From: Bacteroidales bacterium
GTDB taxonomy: Bacteria > Bacteroidota > Bacteroidia > Bacteroidales > P3
Assembly (NCBI GenBank): GCA_017507285.1
Contig: JAFWBF010000195.1
Coordinates: 1 to 10,992, forward strand
Direction: 5' to 3'
DNA length: 10,992 nucleotides
Positions within the stretch are counted from its first letter, which is position 1, and the number at the start of each line of letters is the position of its first letter. This document shows positions 7,238-10,992 of the stretch, piece by piece. A program made the translations under genes and the position numbers. The notes beneath the pieces were generated by a model that was not told the DNA's origin, ran no database searches, and was given only the letters and a program-made list of their open reading frames with translations.

Positions 7238-8782
7238 ATGAAAAGTTTAAAGACATTAAGTTTCTTTGTTGCAGCAACAATGTTGATGGTTGGTTGTAGC
7301 AAACATACATCAGAAACAACAGGCTGGAATTACAATGATTCCAAATGGGGAGGTTTTGAAGTATCCCAAAATACAGAACAAATGACGGGATATGGTTTGG
7401 TATTCATCGAGGGCGGTTCGTTCCAAATGGGAAGAGTGTCTGATGATACTCGTTATCAATGGAATAATACTCAACAAACCGTAACAGTTACTTCTTTCTA
7501 TATGGATGAGACAGAGGTAAGAAATGTGGATTATCGTGAGTATATCTATTGGTTGAACAGAGCTTATGGCAGTGAATATCCGGAATATGTAAGAAATGCT
7601 TATCCTGATACCAATGCATGGAGAGAAAAGTTGAGCTATGTTGAACCTATGGTGGAATATTATTTCCAAAGCCCTATTTACAATGATTATCCTGTAGTAG
7701 GCGTATCGTGGGAACAAGCAAGCGCTTATTGTATTTGGCGTTCTAACCGTGTAAACGAAAAGATAGCTATTGATGCAGGAATATTACCTTTGGATTTTAC
7801 CGACTTGAGAGGAGAGAGCGCATTCCAAACAGATGTTTATTTTGCCGGCCTTTACAGAGGTGAAACTAAAAGAGAGATGGATAACTTAGATCCTGCTGCA
7901 GGTGGCGAGCCTCGGCGTGTAGCCAAAACCGATGGTATATTCTTGCCCAACTATCGTCTCCCGACCGAAGCTGAATGGGAATATGCTGCTCTTGGTTTAG
8001 TTGGAACAATGATTGATGGTCGTATTGTTGAACATCGTGTTTATCCTTGGAATGGTCAAAGTGTTCGTTCGGCTGAAAAAGATTATTATGGTCAATTCTT
8101 AGCAAACTTCAAGCGTAGCCGTGGCGATAATATGGGTATCGCAGGTGATTTGAACGACGGTTGGGCATATACTGCTCCTGTAAGATGGTACTTTCCTAAT
8201 GATTATGGTTTATATAATATGGCCGGTAATGTTAGTGAATGGTGTATGGATGTATACAGAAAGCAAAGACAACCACTTGGTGGCGAAGATGTAAATCCAT
8301 TCAGAGGTAATGTCTATAAAACTTACACTATTGTTGATGAAGAAATTTTGATTAATGATACAAATGGAGGAATCGTTTACAGAAATGTTGATGATGATTT
8401 GAATAGAAGAAATTATCGTCAAGCTGACAACATCAACTATTTGGATGGTGATTACGCTTCGTCTATATACAATCCTAATGACAACACTAGTATCACAAAA
8501 TGGACAAGCGATTATAGCGAAGAAGAAGAAGTTGAAGAAGAAGCTACTGATTATTTAGCAAACCCGGACAGTGTAACAAATATGATGTATCGTAGACACT
8601 CTGGAAATAGATCGACAATCACTTCTTTGTTGAACAACAAAGTGAGAGTAGTGAAAGGTGGTTCGTGGAATGACAGAATTTATTGGATGCAACCCGGCAC
8701 AAGACGTTTCTATGACCAAGATAGATCTACATCGTGGATTGGATTCCGTTGTGCAATGGATAGATTGGGTTCTCAACGTTAA
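7238..8782 (+). CDS. gldJ: GldJ-type T9SS/gliding lipoprotein (FGE/SUMF1-like domain)
   Basis: This is an outer-membrane lipoprotein of the T9SS; in flavobacteria GldJ is needed for gliding and for stability of GldK. The lipobox is LMVGC with lipidated Cys20. The formylglycine-generating-enzyme-like domain spans about 52-510: GLVFIEGGSFQMG (53-65), FYMDETEV (87-94), YPVVGVSWEQA (151-161), LPNYRLPTEAEWEYAALGL (236-254), YPWNG (269-273), APVRWYFPNDYGLYNMAGNVSEW (313-335), VRVVKGGSW (469-477) and IGFRCAMDR (501-509). The WNNT, LANFK, FRGNVY and DNINYLDGD stretches match GldJ as I remember it better than PorK/GldK. An acidic stretch (427-436, SEEEEVEEEA) sits in a variable loop. Length is 514 residues. 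A weak GGA lies before the start. In Flavobacterium johnsoniae gldJ is also next to porU (recalled). PorK is the main alternative. FGE-like domains in this family are thought to be structural, not enzymatic. Confidence 0.85.
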   Translation: MKSLKTLSFFVAATMLMVGCSKHTSETTGWNYNDSKWGGFEVSQNTEQMTGYGLVFIEGGSFQMGRVSDDTRYQWNNTQQTVTVTSFYMDETEVRNVDYREYIYWLNRAYGSEYPEYVRNAYPDTNAWREKLSYVEPMVEYYFQSPIYNDYPVVGVSWEQASAYCIWRSNRVNEKIAIDAGILPLDFTDLRGESAFQTDVYFAGLYRGETKREMDNLDPAAGGEPRRVAKTDGIFLPNYRLPTEAEWEYAALGLVGTMIDGRIVEHRVYPWNGQSVRSAEKDYYGQFLANFKRSRGDNMGIAGDLNDGWAYTAPVRWYFPNDYGLYNMAGNVSEWCMDVYRKQRQPLGGEDVNPFRGNVYKTYTIVDEEILINDTNGGIVYRNVDDDLNRRNYRQADNINYLDGDYASSIYNPNDNTSITKWTSDYSEEEEVEEEATDYLANPDSVTNMMYRRHSGNRSTITSLLNNKVRVVKGGSWNDRIYWMQPGTRRFYDQDRSTSWIGFRCAMDRLGSQR

Positions 8783-8808
8783 TTATGAATCAGTAGGTAA
8801 AGATATTG

Positions 8809-8840
8809 AAGGCTACCTTAAATTGGTAGCCTTTCTTTTT
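8809..8840 (+). terminator. Intrinsic terminator of gldJ
   Basis: AAGGCTACC (8809-8817) is perfectly inverted at 8825-8833 with a 7-base loop, followed by TCTTTTTTG. It lies 27 bases past the gldJ stop and is a textbook rho-independent terminator. It marks the end of the porP-like/gldJ transcript. Confidence 0.9.
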
Positions 8841-8866
8841 GTAGTAAATAATAAATTATATTTTGT

Positions 8867-9466
8867 ATGAACGAGATAGAAAAAAGAAGTTATGCATTAG
8901 GTTGCGATATGGGAAACAGCCTAAAAACAATGGGGCTTTCTATTGAAAAAGATTCATTTGCTCAAGGAGTGATGGATGCTATAAATGGAAGTATGGCAAT
9001 GACAATAGACGAACTGAATGCTCAGTTTGCTATTATAAATAAGGAATTAGAGGCTAGACAAAAGCAAATTTCAGATGCTGAAAAAGAAGCCGGAATAAAA
9101 TTTTTGAAAGAGAATAAGGATAAAGAAGGTGTTGTTACAACACGATCAGGATTACAGTATAAAGTGATAACCATGGGTGATGGAGCAAAGCCATTAGCTA
9201 CCGATACAGTAAAGGTTCATTATCATGGTACTTTGATTGATGGAACTATATTTGATTCATCTATACAACGTGGAGAACCAGTAGAGTTTCCATTAAATAG
9301 AGTGATTAAAGGTTGGACCGAAGGTTTGCAACTTATGCCGATAGGTTCTAAATTTATTTTCTATATCCCTGCTGATTTGGCATACGGCGAAGCATCGCCA
9401 AGCCCTCTAATAAAACCAAATTCAACTCTTATATTTGAAGTGGAACTTTTGGGTATACATGAGTAA
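8867..9466 (+). CDS. FKBP-type peptidyl-prolyl cis-trans isomerase
   Basis: A protein-folding helper that isomerises prolyl peptide bonds. The 199 residues have a helical FKBP_N-type dimerisation region at about 1-88, beginning with SYALGCDMGNSLK, and an FKBP catalytic domain at about 95-196. Family positions are visible at VKVHYHGTLIDGTIFDSS (115-132), VIKGWTEGLQLMPIGSK (146-162), YIPADLAYG (166-174) and NSTLIFEVEL (185-194). This is the FklB/Mip layout. There is no signal peptide or lipobox, so the protein is probably cytoplasmic, unlike FkpA or Mip. The start is the first ATG in frame after the gldJ terminator; no Shine-Dalgarno sequence is present. TATATTTTG directly before the start resembles a -7 box but is too close to the ATG to be trusted. 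Terminators on both sides make it a one-gene unit. Confidence 0.95.
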   Translation: MNEIEKRSYALGCDMGNSLKTMGLSIEKDSFAQGVMDAINGSMAMTIDELNAQFAIINKELEARQKQISDAEKEAGIKFLKENKDKEGVVTTRSGLQYKVITMGDGAKPLATDTVKVHYHGTLIDGTIFDSSIQRGEPVEFPLNRVIKGWTEGLQLMPIGSKFIFYIPADLAYGEASPSPLIKPNSTLIFEVELLGIHE

Positions 9467-9479
9467 TATAATTATTGAT

Positions 9480-9522
9480 GATAGGTATTTCTTGGAACGG
9501 ATAAGAAATACCTATCTTTTTT
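9480..9522 (+). terminator. Intrinsic terminator of the FKBP gene
   Basis: GATAGGTATTTCTT (9480-9493) is perfectly inverted at 9503-9516 with a 9-base loop, followed by six T residues (9517-9522). It begins 13 bases past the FKBP stop. Its position shapes the choice of start for the next gene. Confidence 0.92.
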
Positions 9523-9533
9523 ATCGTCGTTTT

Positions 9534-10214
9534 ATGAAGATATATTTGTTGAGGTTACCTTTGATGGACGAGGATTTCGTTGCAAAAAAAAACTTGTTGA
9601 AATTTTATTTGCATACTGACGATTATGGGTTGTTGGACGTAAACAATAATTCACAATTGGCTTCGCTATTGGGTAAGATTATGGTGCAATATGTATATAG
9701 GGAGCAAGCAGCTCATGACTGCTACACTTATCCATTGCCATTTTCTTATGGCAAATCGGGAAAACCATATATAACTTTATGTCCAAATTTTTATTTCAAT
9801 ATCTCTCATACAAAAGAGTGGGTGGCTGTGGCGGTAGGTGATGCCGAACTAGGTATTGATATAGAAAAATTGAGAGACTATAAACCTATTGTGGCAAAAC
9901 GTTTTTTTCATAATGATGAATATTCTTTTTTGACAACTTTACCTTCCTATTTGCAAGATGTCTTTTTTACACGCTTGTGGGTGTCAAAAGAAAGTTACGT
10001 AAAATGTATAGGAACAGGTATTGCAAACACTTTTGATAAGTTTGCTATTTCGATAACTAATGATGCTATCGAAGTGAGAGGAAATGATTTTCCTGTCTTT
10101 TTTAAACACTATAGGTATGATGAACTTTTTATAAGTATCTGTTCTATGTCCAATACTTTTCCTGATGATATTGTTTTGCTAAACATTGATGAAATGCAAT
10201 CTGCTGTATTTTAG
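9534..10214 (+). CDS. Sfp-type 4'-phosphopantetheinyl transferase
   Basis: Transfers the phosphopantetheine arm of coenzyme A to a serine of a carrier protein (fatty-acid ACP or a secondary-metabolite carrier domain), making the holo form. The 226 residues from this start contain the family motifs in order: GKPYI (76-80), FNISHTKEWVAVAV (88-101), GIDIEKLR (107-114) with Mg-binding Asp109 and Glu111, and RLWVSKESYVKCIGTG (147-162) with Trp149, Lys152, Glu153 and Lys157. Length and motifs fit Sfp/AcpT-type enzymes, not the short AcpS type. I chose ATG 9534 because MKIYLLRLP is a usual Sfp-type beginning and because the frame further upstream (ATG 9435 or 9459) runs through the FKBP terminator. 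Only 11 bases separate that terminator from the start, so the promoter is unclear. No carrier-protein or synthase gene is in the window, so the substrate cannot be named. Confidence 0.92.
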   Translation: MKIYLLRLPLMDEDFVAKKNLLKFYLHTDDYGLLDVNNNSQLASLLGKIMVQYVYREQAAHDCYTYPLPFSYGKSGKPYITLCPNFYFNISHTKEWVAVAVGDAELGIDIEKLRDYKPIVAKRFFHNDEYSFLTTLPSYLQDVFFTRLWVSKESYVKCIGTGIANTFDKFAISITNDAIEVRGNDFPVFFKHYRYDELFISICSMSNTFPDDIVLLNIDEMQSAVF

Positions 10215-10600
10215 GCGATAAATATAAATAGTAAAAGTAAAGTCGTCTAATTGTAAACTTGCAGCAATTATTTTGACATATTCAACTATATAGTCTTCCA
10301 CACTCAATCAGAAGAAAATTCCGCAAAATCACATACAAAACAATTTTTGTAATTGTCTAAATGAAAAAAGTAGCAATAGCTACTATAAATTTACATCACT
10401 AGGGTTATTTATCGACATCACGTAATAGACGTATCTAGATTAGGAGGAAATTTTGCCTACATCATGATGAACATTTGAGGTTATATATAGGCTGAACATT
10501 GACGGTATATTGTCACGTTCGTGCTACAGCTGCCATAAAACCGTAGACAATACAATAGGTGATAATAATACGATTAGTTCAACGGTTATATGCGATAAAT
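10215..10600. other. Gene-free stretch with small hairpins only
   Basis: No convincing coding frame is seen on either strand. Small inverted repeats are present: TAATTG/CAATTA (10248-10253, 10265-10270) followed by TTTTG, a weak candidate terminator for the transferase gene; AGTAGC/GCTACT (10369-10374, 10379-10384); and TATTGTC/GACAATA (10508-10514, 10546-10552). An ATG at 10361 opens MKKVAIATINLHH and then stops. An AGGAGG at 10442-10447 precedes ATGATG but only four codons follow. This could be decayed coding sequence or plain spacer. Confidence 0.4.
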
Positions 10601-10855
10601 CCACTATAAAAGAAAAAGATTTTTCTTCCAAAAATGCTCCAAAATGCCCCAAAAAGTGTTTATTTCACTGGTATATAATGAAATACACGTATTTTGTGTA
10701 AAAAGCAGCCAAAAACCAATCAAAAACGAGCAAAAAAGCGGAAAGGGAGGTAAAAAAGCGGGCAAAAATAGGAATTTTCGAGAAAAAAGTTTGGGAAAAA
10801 TGCTATTGATACACAGGGTAGTTAGAAAAAAGTTTACGAAAAAGATGAAAAAAAG
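10601..10855 (+). promoter_or_regulatory. A/purine-rich tract upstream of the rRNA-type promoter
   Basis: The plus strand is strikingly A- and G-rich from about 10690 to 10870, with repeated runs of four to seven A and very little C or T. The part up to 10690 contains AAAAGAAAAAGATTTTTCTT and the 16-mer TATATAATGAAATACA (10672-10687), which also occurs between porU and the porP-like gene. A-tracts of this kind upstream of a strong promoter would suit an UP-element or DNA-bending role; that is inference. Long reading frames here on both strands are composition artefacts. Confidence 0.5.
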
Positions 10856-10886
10856 TTTGGTAGAATAAAAAAAGTTCGTACCTTTG
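10856..10886 (+). promoter_or_regulatory. Bacteroidota primary-sigma promoter, probably of an rRNA operon
   Basis: The -33 box TTTG lies at 10856-10859 and the -7 box TACCTTTG at 10879-10886, separated by 19 bases. This matches the established Bacteroidota consensus TTTG-N19-TAnnTTTG exactly. Transcription would start near 10890-10895. The sequence GTACCTTTGCAC is familiar from strongly expressed Bacteroidales promoters, including those of rRNA operons. It is the best promoter in the window. Confidence 0.88.
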
Positions 10887-10888
10887 CA

Positions 10889-10992
10889 CTCGCAATTGAG
10901 ACGGGGAGCGTTCCTTGAGCGATTGCGAGAGTAAATTGAAATCACAGAAACCTAAGGTAGCGTGCTTGTAATAGATACAAGCGAACAAGAGT
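10889..10992 (+). other. Structured leader, probably of the rRNA operon (16S lies beyond the edge)
   Basis: CTCGCAAT (10889-10896) pairs with ATTGCGAG (10922-10929), extended by a G-T and a G-C pair. It encloses GCGTTCCTTGA (10908-10918), which resembles the GTTCTTTGACA boxA-like element of Bacteroidales rRNA leaders. A second hairpin, GCTTGTA/TACAAGC (10964-10970, 10976-10982), is followed by GAACAAGAGT, an ending I associate with the pre-16S leader. The 16S 5' signature AGAGTTTGATC is not reached, so the identity of the operon is inferred. Confidence 0.72.

Noticed and set aside
7238..8782. PorK/GldK identity for the lipoprotein
   Set aside because: The internal conserved segments (WNNT, LANFK, FRGNVY, DNINYLDGD) fit GldJ as I remember it, and no porL follows; kept as the alternative, since no alignment could be run.
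10570..10600. tRNA, from a D-arm-like AGTTCAACGGTTA
   Set aside because: No matching anticodon arm, T-arm or acceptor stem follows within tRNA distance.
10510..10701. 63-codon plus-strand frame with several Cys and a TTG start
   Set aside because: No ATG start, no ribosome-binding site, no recognisable domain, and it covers the shared 16-mer and A-rich region.
10604..10945. 113-codon minus-strand Phe-rich frame
   Set aside because: It runs antisense through the A-rich tract, the consensus promoter and the leader hairpin; composition explains it.

Overview
The window looks like a chromosomal segment of a member of the Bacteroidota, most likely order Bacteroidales. The grounds are a set of type IX secretion (T9SS) genes found only in that phylum, the near absence of Shine-Dalgarno sequences before the starts, and a TTTG / TAnnTTTG promoter of the Bacteroidota primary-sigma type at the right edge.

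Left edge (1-470) is non-coding. It carries an array with an exact 22-bp period. Its centre holds four CCCAAAGTCTTTGGG-type palindromes, flanked by TGGTA-type motifs on the left and TACCA-type motifs on the right. After it come two hairpins; the larger (368-407) is probably the pyk terminator. On the minus strand follow pyk (pyruvate kinase, 470-1927) and porU (the T9SS C-terminal signal peptidase, 2068-5880), separated by an intrinsic-terminator-like hairpin at 1966-1992.

A 280-bp A/T-tract region (5881-6160) separates porU from a divergent plus-strand pair: a PorP/SprF-family outer-membrane protein (6161-7165) and gldJ (7238-8782), a formylglycine-generating-enzyme-like lipoprotein. The three form a T9SS cluster for assembling the secretion apparatus and for cutting the sorting domain from cargo. 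porV and the porKLMN core genes are not in the window. gldJ ends in a strong terminator.

Two housekeeping genes follow, each set off by its own terminator: an FKBP-type peptidyl-prolyl isomerase (8867-9466) and an Sfp-type 4'-phosphopantetheinyl transferase (9534-10214). A gene-free stretch (10215-10855) turns strongly purine/A-rich. It leads to a consensus promoter (10856-10886) and a structured leader (10889-10992) that resembles the start of a Bacteroidota rRNA operon. The 16S gene itself would lie just beyond the right edge.

No transposase, CRISPR array, tRNA or phage gene was seen. The most unusual signals are the 22-bp-phased array, a 16-mer shared between the porU/porP intergenic region and the rRNA upstream region, and the terminator that lies inside the extended reading frame of the phosphopantetheinyl transferase.
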